Under the pieces are notes generated by a model, which was not told the origin of the DNA, did no database searches, and worked only from the letters and a program-made list of their open reading frames with translations. A stretch of DNA of 64,000 nt from positions 1 through 64,000 of the forward strand of contig SSNU01000155.1 of the NCBI GenBank assembly GCA_012064415.1, in the 5' to 3' direction. Below are positions 10,653-24,627 of this stretch, piece by piece. The position numbers and the translations under genes are program-made. Within the stretch, counting starts at the first letter, position 1; each line of letters starts with the position of its first letter. Source of the stretch: Gyrodactylus bullatarudis. Taxonomy: Eukaryota; Platyhelminthes; Monogenea; Gyrodactylidea; Gyrodactylidae.

Positions 10653-12457
10653 ATGAACAGTTATTCTCAATTAAATAATGATCACCCAGAGATTTCTCCA
10701 GTAGATGCGTCATTTCAGTCAATTGATGTACAGAAAAAACTTGTAGTACTTGTTGGTCTTCCTGCTAGAGGAAAGACATATACGGGTAAACGATTAGCCA
10801 GATATCTTAATTGGGTTGGAATACATACAAAACGTGAGATCTCCTTTTCTCATAAAATATTTAGTATTTAATGTTGGTGAATACCGGAGGACTCACCAAA
10901 AAGAAGAGTATACTAGCCATAACTTTTTTAGTCCTGAAAACGAAGATGGTGTTTCAATCAGAAAGTAATCTCAACTTTCTCAAAGTTCTTTCTAGTTATG
11001 CTGCTAATTTAGCTCTAGAAGATGTTTCAAAATGGCTCAAGTTAGAAAATAACACTGTAGCAATTCTTGATGCTACTAACTCCACTCGTGAGAGAAGAGA
11101 GAAGATCATCAGTCTCAGTTCTACAGGTAGTTTTGGTGTTATTTTCATTGAACTCATCTGTAATGACGAGGATTACATACGAAAAAATATTCTCGTTAGT
11201 TATCTAGTGATAAAAATGTAATAGGAGGTAAAAGTTGATAATCCAGACTACGAAAAAATGGACGAGACCGCCGCTGTCAAAGATTTCATGGATAGAATCC
11301 AACATTACAAATCGGTGTATGAGCCATTATCGGATGAGCTAGATAAAAATTTATCTTTTGCAAAGATTATTAATAGAGGGGAAAAGTTTATCCTAAATAA
11401 CATTATGGATAACCTTAGTACACGGATTATTTACTTTCTCATGAACCTGAGAGTTTTCAAGAGAACAATTTACATAACAAGAGTACATTCTATTCATTCA
11501 ATTATCCTCAATTATAGCATGGGGAGTCTATTCATAATCTGCATGGAAAGATTGGCGGTAATTCAGATCTATCACAACGCGGTTGGTTATATGCTAAAAA
11601 GTTGACCGAGTACTTTACCGAGTTGAATCTAGATGATTTGATTGTCTTCACTAGTCTGATGAATCGAACGAAGCAAACAGCTCGAGATATTCCATGTAAG
11701 AGTAAGAAGGCTTGGAAGATACTCAATGAAATTGATGCTGTGAGTTATTATTCATACGATTATTCATAAATATTCGATTAGAAATAAAAAAAATTTCCAG
11801 GGTCATTGTGATTCTCTTACATACAAGGAAATCAAAAAGATATTTCCCCAAGAGTATGCTCGGCGTAATGCCAACAAGTATAGCTATCGTTATCCAATGG
11901 GTGAAGTAAGTTTTGTTTATTGAAAAAGACACCGATTCTCGATATAAATTAATCCAAATTAAATTTTAGTCTTATCATGATTTGATAAATCGAATAGAAC
12001 CAGTTATGATGTCAATGGCGAGAGATAAAAACTTGTTGATTGTATGTCATCAGGCGGTGGCTCGTTGCATAATCGGCTACTTCAAGGAATATGAAAAGGG
12101 TATTTTTATTTATTAATTTCTCCAATCTACTTTAAAGTAATCACGTTTGAATATTTTTGATAAAGAGGAAATACCGCATATTAAAGTGCCACTTCATGAA
12201 ATAATAAAGCTCACGCCGACAGCGTATGGATGTCTTTCAGAGTCAATAAAATTTGATATGCCAATTATTGATGCTGAAGATAATCACTCCATTGTAAGCT
12301 TTCATACTTGATGATTATTCTTTTTTTTTCGCAATCAATTTCTCGATATTGTTTTAATTATTCACTAATGGGTTGAAAACGTTTTCTTCTATTTCCATTT
12401 CAAGTAACTGGAATAATTATCTTTTGAATTTAGGAGAAAATATCAAAAACCTGCTGA
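10653..12457 (+). CDS. PFKFB: 6-phosphofructo-2-kinase/fructose-2,6-bisphosphatase
   Basis: Nine exons: 10653-10833, 10865-10964, 10996-11194, 11225-11482, 11518-11739, 11801-11905, 11970-12099, 12166-12293 and 12434-12457. They join to 1347 nt, 448 aa plus stop, near the family's usual core length. The bifunctional cytosolic enzyme makes and removes fructose-2,6-bisphosphate, the allosteric switch of glycolysis. The N-terminal kinase domain has the P-loop GLPARGKT (35-42), then 'VGEYRR'-type and '[10 protein letters not shown]' motifs. The C-terminal histidine-phosphatase domain has RHGES (catalytic His ~247), NEIDA (Glu ~317) and CHQAV (second His ~382). All key residues are present, so it should be active. 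The first four introns are 31, 31, 30 and 35 nt; later ones are 61-140 nt. The C-terminus is short (...EKISKTC), without the long regulatory tail of some vertebrate isoforms. Confidence 0.93.
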
Positions 12458-15400
12458 AGTAAGCATGCTACAGTAAAGACTATCCTATTAAGCTTTTTGA
12501 AGATTTTTACAGTGAAAAATTTTCCTCCGAAAAATTTCAATGAAAATGACGTATAAATTAAATACTACTATTCTTCATTGAAATTAATTGGTCGATTTTC
12601 CATTGAAAAATTGAATGCCTTTAATCAAAGTGTGAGATTAAAATTTTCGTTTAAATCTATTTATTATTTTGTGTGATGTATCTGTGGTATTATTGCATAC
12701 CCCCTCCCAATTAAGATCAATGATCAGTGATCACTGAGCGAAATGGCTGATCATTCTCTTAGTTGATGATGCATGTTGTTATGGTATTGGTTTCTGATAA
12801 AATTTAAATATCATGTTATTTCAATTTTCAAATACGCAGCATAAATCTTGGACCTTACTCAGGATTAGGATGGATTCTTTTGAATTCCTTTGTTGTAATT
12901 GTAACTCATTTTTATCAGTGCTATGTTCTACGATATGGGCATTGGACAAGACTTTATTAATACCGAGCTTATGGGTTACAAGAAAAACAACAGATTAATA
13001 ATACCAATCATAGAGTTCTTTTACAGGATAGACTTGGCGTATACTCGAATACTAGCTTTACTCTCGATTGGCTTTTGGTTGATATCTCGGTCGTTTCAAT
13101 TTTAAGCCTTAGAATGATTTGGGCATCAATTAGTGTCATCGGATTATAAAATGCTCGCTTGTCACCTTCCTCCGTGAAGTTTTCTTTTCTAAAATGAAAG
13201 CAAATTATAAAGTTTATCGATGCTATTTTTGTTGGTGAGCTTACTGGGTAAAATTAAGGTTTCATTGTACAATGATATGGGTATTGGGCAAGTAATAATA
13301 CGATATTAAAGAAAATCAAAACAAAGAAAGACCAATTGCTGAGTAATTTTTAGATTTTTTCTCATCGTAACCGGAATACTGAAGAAGTTCTGGCTTTTGG
13401 AAAGGGCTTACATACTCTTTCCAAATAAAAAAGAATATATTTAGAGAGTCTTGATAGAACTTGGACCATTTTTTACAGTTACATGACCTTTTCAACTAAG
13501 TACCAAGGCTTTTTTAAAGCTCCAAATTTATTACAAGACACTTTGACCTAGCACAATCGCTTTCAGACCATTTTTCTAAGCTGTACGCTTATTCTAGAAA
13601 GTGAATACAGATAGATAAAAATATGTCAGACATAACTAGCTCACATTGCTTAAATGAACATTGTACAACAAAACATGATAACCTATCAAGTAATGAACAA
13701 TACTACTAAACATGCATTACGTATTGCATAGTTATTACAACTTGTAATTTACAAGACCACTGATGAAATTCACTATTGAATCTTTTTTTGTAAGTTATGT
13801 ATAACGTTCATCTGAATGTCTAGGTATAGAAAAATTGAGAAATTTATTAAAATAATATCAAAGTTTAAAAAATTTCCGAATATGTCCATGCACGTATGGA
13901 AACTACCAATTGATCCGAAGTGTTAGATGAAACTTTTTCTCCACACAAATAATTTATTTTAATAAAAAAAGTGAATAATAAAAGTACCGAAAAATCGTTA
14001 CTTTAGATCCTAACCATTCAAAAAGTTGAATTCATATCTAGAATTGTTCTCAGAGTAACAAAATACAGAAATTTTATCGAACCACAGCTCAATTGCTTTA
14101 AATTCTATGTTATTACTCGGGCCTTTGAGTTCAATAATGAAATTAACTCCCTAGTCTAAATGGTCAACACACTTGAACTTGAACGAAAAAGACACTGTAA
14201 TTTCTACATGTTGCTTATTAGACCTCGATGAAAATTTTAAAACATGGGAAATTCCGGGCGGGAACAATATAGGTTGCTTATTACCACATTTTATTTACTT
14301 CAAGTAGAAAATATCCTAAAATCTCAAAGTCCCCACTCCAGCATAACTGAAAATTTACTTATTGAACGAAGGAAATAATCAATAATGGAAATTTCATTTG
14401 ATTCCTCTTTTGCATTCTCTCGATGATTGTCATTGCTTAATTCTTTCGTCATATAAAATTGTCTCAAGATTATAATTAGCAATCATAGGTCTTTCAAGGA
14501 TTTCAACAATATCTTTACTTAGACAAGTTTCTTCCCAAAAAACATACGCATCTAATCAGATTAAAGAAAAGAACATCTCAATTAATCCTAGTTACCTGTT
14601 TTGCTAGCTGCAATCACAGTGGGAATGTTGACGACTCTTGTCTAAATTCTAGATTCTTTTCAATGAATTGTAATTCATATTGATTACTAATCATTGATTA
14701 GAAATGCTTTGGGACTCTTTCTCGAAGCAAAAAGTGGGCACTTCCTTTCCACTCTAATTGTGTTAAATTCACAATGTACTTTATAAATACAATATTTCTC
14801 ATCGTCACCGAGTTTGATTTCATTACAGTACATTCTTTCAAATGCGTTTTAGAACCAGAATAAAAGGTCACGGGAATTCTTCACGAAATAACCCTATTTA
14901 TTTCAAGATAGAAATAAGAGTTCCCCTGAATTCTTCAATAACGTATCAGTAGGAGAGCATCGGAATAGATTAGGTAGAAATCTAAACTCGCTTCAACTTT
15001 ATCTAAAAACCTTTTTCAGATAAGAAAATCTACTAATTTACTAAAATATATCTCCATTGAACAAATTGATTTGGTTTAAAGATAAATGAATATTGAAAGT
15101 TCTGGTAAAAAGCTCTGAGAACTGAGCGCCTTGTTTACCACAATGAACCTTATTGAATAGTGGGAAAATGTCTTACATAATTCTGTGCATTAAAAGCATA
15201 AGAATAAAAATAAAAGTCTTTTACTTGGTAGAGAATACAAGAATCAGGGCTACATTAATTGAATTTTCCCAATATTTCCTCACTTATTTGGGCCGAATCT
15301 CTCTTTTACGGAAATTATGGGCTGAAAATTTTTATTTTGATCTCATCGACCCTCTCCCATATGATCCAGATTTTTTAGGTTATTGCTACATGAAAGGTAA

Positions 15401-18400
15401 ATTATTCGGCACAAAATTCTGAAGATGTTTTTCGTAAGATTATTTTTTCCTACGATTCGTAAAAGTAGGCAACATGGTCTAGATTCTTAATATATATATC
15501 TGAATCCTCGATGAAAGCAAATTAGAATTTTTGAAAAAATCATAGATTCCCAACTATAGTTTATTTCCCTCAAAAAATGACCACATACAGTTCTGAATAA
15601 AGGATGTAATCAAGATTTTTCTCATTAGCCAAGAAAGAATTGTTTGTACCTTGGAATGGAAGAAACTATAGAAGAAAGAGAACTACATACCCAAGGGTTC
15701 ACACAGTTTAAAGGTAGATTGGCTAAACAGAGAGAGACCTGGAGAGAGTTTTTCTTCATTCTCTATTACCTATCTACGCATGTAATCATAATACTACTTC
15801 TGTAGAATCTAATATTTAGTATAGAATGTTTGCATGTACATTGTCTTGTTGTATATTTTGGTTACCTACCCATGTTCCAGAGAAATACATAATGTATATA
15901 TATTCTACATTGGATTGGAACTAAAATGTTGGAGTTAGACTGAATAGAGAGAAAAACAAAATAGTAAGACAAACATATAAGCTGAGGAACAAGTTTGGAA
16001 CAGAAAAAGTAGAACAGATCGATAAATTCACTTACTTTCTCTCTTGGTTCTCTCTTTACCTCTAAGAAAGACATGAAGTTCTGCTACTGGAATATCCAAA
16101 ATTTGTGCTAATTTAATTGGTTTCTTTTCTTATTTTCAAATTAAAACCTTTTACCCGATTTTCAAGTTAATTTTTACATTTGAACGATAATATTGTCGAA
16201 CGTCATCAAGAATATCATTGTTGGTTTCTAAACCCATAAGGAAGGTTCGAGAAAACGAGAGTATATTTTAGTGATAAATCAGTGGTCAATTCCTACATAG
16301 ATTCCCTATTTCAGAATTTATCGTCGATCCTAAAAAACATTTTTTGAATACAGTTTCACTCTCAAACCAATAAAAATTTTGAGTTCAAAGTACGAGAAAA
16401 TTGGATTTTGGCGCCAAATCAAAATTTGAAAAATGAACATTTTTTTCATGAAAATAATTTTTCTTAGAATTTTTTCCTTCAAATCGTAGAAGTGGTCAAC
16501 ATGAGTAGGATTCCAAAAAATCTTTTACAAAAATTGAATTTTTGTTGAAAAAATCGAGTTTTTCGTAAAAATCATAGATTCCCTTCATATTAATTAGCTT
16601 TATTTTGAAAAATTTCCAAAGCGAGATTTGAGTGATGAAAAAATTGGTACATGAAAGGGTAACTAATAGTATGCATTTTTAAGGAGAATAAAACTTTAGA
16701 ATTTTCAAAAATCTTCGAAATTATTGATTTCCAAGCACCGAAATATCAGTGTGGTGTTTCTGAAAAACACTCTAAATGAATTGAGATTTGTGGATATTTT
16801 CTAATTTTCTTTGGGACTCTTATATTGTCAAACTTCATCTTAGATATTACTATTCTGATTTGGATTCACGAGGAAGATTAGAGAACAAGCATATAATAAG
16901 TGATACACGTTTTATTTCGCCGGGTCTCTTCAGACCTGACCCCGGGCTTTATTTTATTTTGTATTTCCTCTATCTGGAAAATAATTTTAAAAAGTACTTT
17001 AACCCTGTGCACTCCATCATTCTTCTAGTGGGATAGTCCGCTCTCATTATTGATAATTATAATCCATATTCAAAGAGATATTTAACCACTTGAGAAGGGG
17101 GAATTTTTGCAAACTTTTAAAATTTGTACAGCTTGATTGGAGATTAGAATTTCCCAATGTTTACCAGAACACTATTACACCTAAAGCTAGTTAATATGAA
17201 GATGGGAATTTATAATTTTTACAAAATTCGCTATTCTTTTTCGTCAAGAAATCGAATTTGATGAAGATTATTTGGAATCTAGATAATGGCCCATTATTAA
17301 TGGGGTCCACTTTTACGATACGATAAAATCTCGGAGTAGCGCCAAATTCCCAATTTTTGAACTTTGAAAGTGAGAAAGGGACCAAAAGGCGAATCTAGGA
17401 TTTATATGCTTTCTCAACACCTAAACAAGATTTATTTCATGTTTTTCAAGATCGAAATAAGAAGAGTTGTCAATGTAAAAATATGTTTTTGTTGTTTTGC
17501 AAAAAATGAATAGCTATTCTTGTAATGATTTTTGTGGTTTGGCTTGCTATCTCAAATGAACGCAAAGAAATCTCCTTAAAAGCAGCTTACTCAGAGATCA
17601 AAATAGTTAGATTACAAAATAATTAAGAAAGCTGAAATGAAGTTTAGTTTCATGTTACAGTCAATAACCAAGAGAGATACAAGAATAGTGGAATGACAAA
17701 TCAGACGTAATTTTAAAAATAAATTTCTTTTTGAAGTTTTCAGGGTCATCTGAGGAAAAATATTTTCTTTGGGATCATTTTAGAAATTAACCCCTAAATT
17801 TAAGTGGTTTTTAGAACAAATCATCTTTAGAGAATGTAGTCAGTCAGATTGCATGTTGAATGATGACTTTGAGAGAGTTGGATATACTCGACCCTCTTAT
17901 CATATAGGTCATCATTTTAAATCTTGATCAAAATTTTTGATATTTTTCTGGAAACTTATTCGCTGTGACTATAGAAATGAAAATATATGAACTTTTTTGT
18001 CGTAAAACAATGTCTGCATATTTCAAATGTAGCTGGTATTCTTTTGGTTTTAGAGCCAAAAAATCTATTTTTGATGTCTTATGTTTGTGAAGTGTAATGA
18101 AATCTTAGAGAATCTATCTTCTCAGCAAGATAATTTTATCCTAGTGGCATGATTTCTTATTTAAAGTTTTCATTTTAATTTTATACATGATTTTGAGGAA
18201 TAAGTTTGCAAAGAATATTTGTTTTGGAAATCCACCTTTCTTCAAACTGGCTTGTAATCTGAATAGATTATCCATCCTAACCCTATACATATCAAAGATC
18301 ATATCCAAGATTTCTATTATGCTATAATTTTGCTAGGCATAATAATGCCGTTGAATTTTGAGCTTGTTAGGTCAAGAAGAGAAATTTCCAGATTCATTTT

Positions 18401-21400
18401 CCTTATTGATCGAAATTATTGAACTTGTCAATGATCAGGAATGATAGAATTCGTATCCATAGTAGATGAATAGCCAATTCAGAAAAAGGTTTATTTCTTA
18501 TACATGAAATCAATAAGCAGCTTAAATCAAGAATCTCTTGAAAATGGGAAAATTTTCAACCCCATTTTTAAAAATTTCTAGTTTTGCTATCCCCCTAGTG
18601 AATGTATTTTATCATCAAGTTTTAAGTAATTCGGTGAAAATATAAAACTTGAAACTTTAGCTACGATATCCAAAACGATACCCTAACTCTTAAAGTCTCA
18701 CAGTGATAATTCTATCACACATCATTTTAGAAACTGATTATTATTCATTCAAGTCTCAGAAAATACTTCGTTTACCACCCATTCGAAATTTATTAATCTC
18801 CTGGAATACGCAAAGATCTTGGCTCTATTATTCGTCAAACTCGTCCTATACTAATTCAAAGATAGTTGATATTTTTCAGGGGTCATAGGTAAAAAGTAAG
18901 ATAACTTTTACCGAATAATCCTAACTGTAGAATTCAACTATGCAATTGACAGAAATCTATCTGTTAAATCTTCAAATATGGCCTATTTTTGGATCAAAGA
19001 ATGACCAATTTTTTGATTGATAGCTCCGGAACTAAAAAAAGATTGTAATCAGCGTATTCATGAAAAAAAATTCTCTGGGACTTCAAGGGACTTAAATAAG
19101 TGTGAAAAGATTATTTTTATTAATTCATTGAAAAGTTGAATCACAAATCTAGCCCAAGTCATGACCAGCACTCATTCTCCTTTTTTTCTATAAGCATTCC
19201 TTGTATTTTTTGGTGAATTTTGTCTTTTTCTATTAATTCATTTAAACTAAAAACTTGTATTTTCTATTCAGGATGAAAGTAATCTCGGAAAATGCTACTC
19301 AGATGACACACTCTCAAGGAGGATGTCTGATTGATCGAAATCTTTAGTTTAGTGATGAAAATTTAGATTAATAAAGTTTTTTTTGTTTGAAGAGTTAAAA
19401 TTTCAATTCTTTCAATAACTTGAATTTATATAGCTTAATATATTCGAACCTATAGTCGAACTGCTTTATGAAACATTCGAACTGCTAGGTGAAGAAATTT
19501 TCTGTTCAAAATTATGAATTCTTGATCAGTTAGATTTGAAAAATCTCATGAATAAAATATGATTGTATAACTTGAGATTATTTGGAACCCTACACAACGA
19601 AATTTCTCCATGAATCAGACAGGTATTAGGGGTTTCACATTGAGGAGTGAGAATTTTGATCCACGAGATTGTCTGTAATTCCTATCGTTGTTTTTGTTTC
19701 AATCCCAAAAAAAATCAATTCTGTAAGGCAAAAGTTCTCCGTAAAATGGTATTTTTTTAGTTTTTTTCAGTTATTTCTTAATTCTCTCTAAATATGTTTT
19801 GTTTAGATCAAAGTAAATCTCTCAAGGAATTGATGAAAAACTGTTCAAAATTTAAATGTTTAGTTTCTTTAGGTTGGTTAGAGGTTAACTTATTTTTGAA
19901 CCGAACTAGTAAAATTATAAGATCATAGTGGTATCAAACTAAATTAAATCAGAAATTTAGTTTATTTTTGGCCAAATAAGTTGATCTTTAATAACAAATA
20001 ATGAATAGTGGTATCTTGTCTTTTTTATCGTTTCCAAAATTACTCATTTTTGTGCCAATATGATCGTAGAATTTGTAGAATAGATGAGTTTCATCGAATT
20101 ACTAGTTAATTATTTCCTTAATAAAACTTCCTTTGATTCATCTTACATGGGGCAGGAGAACCTATTCATTCTGTGTATCAATGACATGAGTTCTACGATT
20201 AAAGATATGTTTTCTTGCTTGTATTTTCTTTTTGATTACTTTTAGAAAAAGTCTAGACCAATTTTATTTTTATATGGGTTAATGTTTTACATTTTTCTCT
20301 ATCTTCCCTATGAACTCAAGTGTACTAGGAATATCTCTTCCTTAACCATCAAAAATAGCTCTGTAATTAACGTCGAAAAATAGCTTTCGTTCTGATTCGA
20401 TAATGATCCTTGATGAGAATTTTATATCTAATTCATAAAAGTACCATAATTCTCTGGAAGTGTTAGGTTCCACATGCCCGTTCTTTTTATCCTCAAAATG
20501 ATTATTTTATCGATTGTGATTAGATCTATAGGCTAGTTTTGATATTCCTGTAAGATAAATAAAGTGCTTACAATTAAAAACTATAAAATAGTTGGTATCA
20601 TGAATATTGGCTTTGATAGACTTGAAAGCAATTCTAAATTATAATGAATATTGAAATCATTTCCATGTTGCAATGAAAAATGAAATTTGAGATTGATAAA
20701 TCCTGAGTAGTTAATCCCACATCTCACGTAATAATCATCATAGGAGGGAATATCATCCCTCCTAATGAAAGAATTGAGCAAGAGATTAGTACAGTCATCT
20801 ATCGGATAATGAAATCAATGGTGATAGTAATAACTACATTATCAAAAGATATATACAGCTAGAATCACAATGGGAGTTTATGATTTTCATCACATAAACC
20901 TAATTGACATGGAGATGAGGATTTACATTTCTTACAAAAAACTCAACATTTTTCTCCGGAAAGTCAGGAAAAATTTAGTGAAATAAGCCAATAAGTTGTG
21001 GATGTTCAATGAATTTTTCTAAAAAAACTCAATCTGACCAAAATTAGGCCGTTTTTCAAATTTCGAAAATGCACCAAATATTCTCGAGCTTGAACTTTTT
21101 ATCTATTTCAAAGATTTGAAGCAGTTAAATGCAGATCATTGAAATCAACAAAATTTCTTTAACTGATCAAAGGGAGCCTTTCGAAATATCTTCAAAAATT
21201 TTGAGAATTGAGTAAAAATCATAAATTTAAAAATTAATCGAGTAAAGCTCTTGATTATCTGATAATAATACAGTGCACTCAATTGTTTTTAGAAACATTG
21301 ATTGCAAATGAGAAAAGTCCTTCATCCGGCTGGGCTACCTGAAGGATATAAATATTTAAATGGTCAAAACCTGCCTACTAGTACAGATGCAGAGATTTTG

Positions 21401-24400
21401 TTTTTAAATTCATAGAATGTAAGATTTTCTGAATTTAACTTTCAGCCATATTTCTATAGAAGACCAAATGATTTTTCACTATATTCATTTTCCATCTACT
21501 GAAATTGAATCTATACAACCTTGATAAAAGCCTCGAATTTTTCGAAGATCAATTGAAATTAAGATTATTCTGAAGCTATCGATTCGTATATCACAGAAAA
21601 ACCTGAGAGTTTACTATTTTCACCACACTTTTTCATAACAATTCATCCGATGCCGACATAAATGATGATGTCTAAGGATTCTAGGTGTGAAATTACTCTC
21701 AGCTGAGACCATTCCTTAGGAATGATGTCGATGTAACAAAATTTTCCAAAAATTTCGTTTTTTAATGAAAACAAGACTCTTTACTTTTAAGTAGTGTGTA
21801 GATTTTCTGCAAGAATCCACGGTATTTTCAATTGATCCATGGAAACTATTTGATCTTCATGGTTGTCTTGAACAGATAAATAACTTCCACCAAGATTGAT
21901 TATTTACAGCTTTCAAAAATTCGAAAAATATTTTGTTTTTTGACTTTTGTAACATTTAGGTATGGGAATCATTCAATCTATTCACAACACTCAGAACCAC
22001 CTTAAAAAGTTCCAGGAAAGAATAGCTAATTTTCAAAAATTATCCCTATTTTAAAATTGTATTTGGAGAATAATCCGAATTTCCACTTTATCAGCCTTTA
22101 AGCTCAAAACTTTTTTGATTTCGAAGATTTGAAGTAATTAAAAGCTGAATCATGGGTTCAGCATTAGACAGAGAATTCGCCTAAAGCAGTTCACAGAAAT
22201 TCGTCATTATTGTGGGAAATCGAACAATTTGAATTTTATGATTATCATGAAGCAAAAGAACGGCCTAATTTCAACCACTTTTGCCTTATATTTCATAACA
22301 CAGTCCTACAAATCGGACCTTTTTTTCTACTCAATGATATTTTTGCTTCGTAAAAAAATTCTGCACTAACTTTTCAATATTTTCAATGACAAATCTCTAT
22401 TTTTTAACATCTAAAAACCATTACGAATAAGTAATTCACGTAGTTTTTCAAACACGTCGGAAAATCCACTTAAATTCATAATTTAGAAAATTGAAAGAAG
22501 ATATATTAAAACCAAATGTACATTTCTTGAAGTATCATCAGTGGTAATTCTTCAAAAATGATATAAGTTAAAAGTTCATTCAAGATAATAATTTACAACT
22601 CATGAAAGAAATAGTTAAAGTCAAAGAAAATAAAAATAAAATGCAAGCTGAAAAAACACCAAAACTCTCCAATAAATAGCAACAGTGGAGAGAAAAGTGA
22701 AAAAGCTTACATTGGCCAAGGTAATTGAAGATTATAGGAATAGTTTTTTTCAACACATAGATTAGGTTTATATAGGTTAATAAGAAATTTTTCTTTCACC
22801 CATACATCTATGCTGTCGTCATTGGGGTTTTTGTATAAAACGGAAAAATTAGAAACTGAAGCTGTATGATCTTCTTGTCTAAGGTGCCTAGTAACCGCAG
22901 ATCTAAAAATCAGTCGTAGTAATTCCTCAGTCTTTATTCTGATTTTCGGGTGTTAAAAAATTGAGATTTGTCAATGAAAAAAATTTTACAAATTTCATTT
23001 TGGAAATTTTTTTACGCGTTTGATACTTCAAGGACTACTACTGTTTCATAAATTATGATTCATAATTGAGGTAAGTTTCTTTCATATGGGTTGCTTAAAT
23101 AGGTATAAAATTGAGGATTTTCAAAATAAATAGGCTTTAAATAGCTCAGAAACTAGAAGAGAGAAGGGAAAGTTCCCCTCTACTCTTTCGTTCTACAAAA
23201 GTGGAAAATGCCATGGAGTAGAATTTTTTACATGTAAGACTTTTCATATATTGAAAAATAGTAAATTCTCATCTTCATGGCAACTAGCCCAACTATCGTG
23301 TCCTAATTTTTGAACAAGTTTGCCTTGGAATCTTTTAAAACTGAAAAAGGACATTAGTTCTATCAATTCTAGTAGGTCTTTCGATGAGTATCTAGGTTTT
23401 CCTTATCTGATTACGAATTTCTTTTTAAAGCTAAGAAATCTATAGATGCGAAATAGCAAGATAACTAATTGCCTCTTCTCATGCACAAATTACGCAACTG
23501 TATGTCATAATTTGAAATTTCAAATTTACACAACAGTCCTCAGAAAATATCAACTTTATCCCTAGTTGAGATGAAATCTACAAGGTCAATTAGGGCATAC
23601 TTTTCTGGGAAGAAATTTGGGACAGTTTCTTAGCGTTTCAAACACTTTTCTCCTCCTCTCCCAGATAATGATGTTGTAATTTAGATGAATTTAAATGTTT
23701 ATTGTAAAGAATAATTTCTCTCGAATGGATAGATAGACTGCATTGCACATGACGTAACACAAACAAATTTTCGAGAAGCAAACTTTTTCTATTCAATTCC
23801 TAAAGAGACTTTTTTCAAGGTACTGTATTACAGTAATATATTTCTCTCTATTTTATACCTTGACTGAATTCTATATAGTCAGCTAGTTATTGAAATAGTC
23901 TATATATTCCATCTCAATCCTGATTGGCTTATAGCATCTGATTGTGAGATAGACATGTATAAACGTCAGTGAATATGAGCAATATATATTGTATCTCTCT
24001 TAGGTATATATATATATTCATTTTGGGACCAACAACACTCTCTTCTCGTTGTAGGACCAATTGTATTCACGTTCAAAGTCAGTTTTATAGACAATTGTGT
24101 TAAGGTCGAATCAAATTGTTCGTCTTTCTCTCTCTGTCTTTCTACCCCAAAGGCCCACAAGCTTAACCAGCCTATCTTATATAGTAGTATACAAGTGCAT
24201 ATATCGTTTAGCGTATATATACTAATATTATTCATTCATCTCTACTTACTACTATACTGACTATATATATATATCCACATACACATTATAAATATTAATA
24301 TTTGACACAAGTGTATATAATATATCGGTGTATTTGTTCAGTGCTATCAATAGTGGATATAATATATATACACCGTCTATTGTCTATTAATTTTACTGTG

Positions 24401-24627
24401 TCTACCTCTTTGCTATCCATTTCTTTATTCATTATTATATATCCAAAGTTTGGGTCGATTGGGTCTTTATACAGTCAGAGAGTGAGCGACTACAGTCATT
24501 ACCTGATATATATATCTATATATATTTACTCTTTCAACTTGTTATTCCAGCAAAATTTCAAAAACTACTGGATTATAATTGTACTCTCGCTTCTAAGTAA
24601 CAAACCAGTCATCAGAGACAAGACAAA
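12458..24627. other. 12-kb gene-free, repeat-rich stretch
   Basis: No exon could be supported. Recognisable pieces are: a hammerhead-like repeat (16892-16940, minus) with flanks from ~16850; arms of the CTAG-TTGACATGAAG palindromic family near 16585, 17178-17260, 20897-21060, 22000-22210 and 23265-23295; a dispersed repeat copy at 18735-18945; and a (TA)n-rich segment at 23990-24520 immediately upstream of the BED-domain gene. A splice-acceptor-like site (ttattccag) ends near 24552 and could mark a 5' UTR intron or trans-splice site for that gene. Confidence 0.45.
16850..16960 (-). repeat. hammerhead-like dispersed repeat, copy 1
   Basis: On the minus strand a CTGAAGAG core (16926-16933) is followed by ACCCGGC, GAAAT, a short A-rich/T-rich hairpin and ATC, then ACTTATTAT. 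The same arrangement occurs in the copies at 32287-32333 and 54267-54308. In this copy the proposed stem III carries one mismatch (GTGTATC rather than GTTTATC). The first part of the family's flanking sequence ('cgataatattgtcgaac') is found separately at ~16185. Confidence 0.6.
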
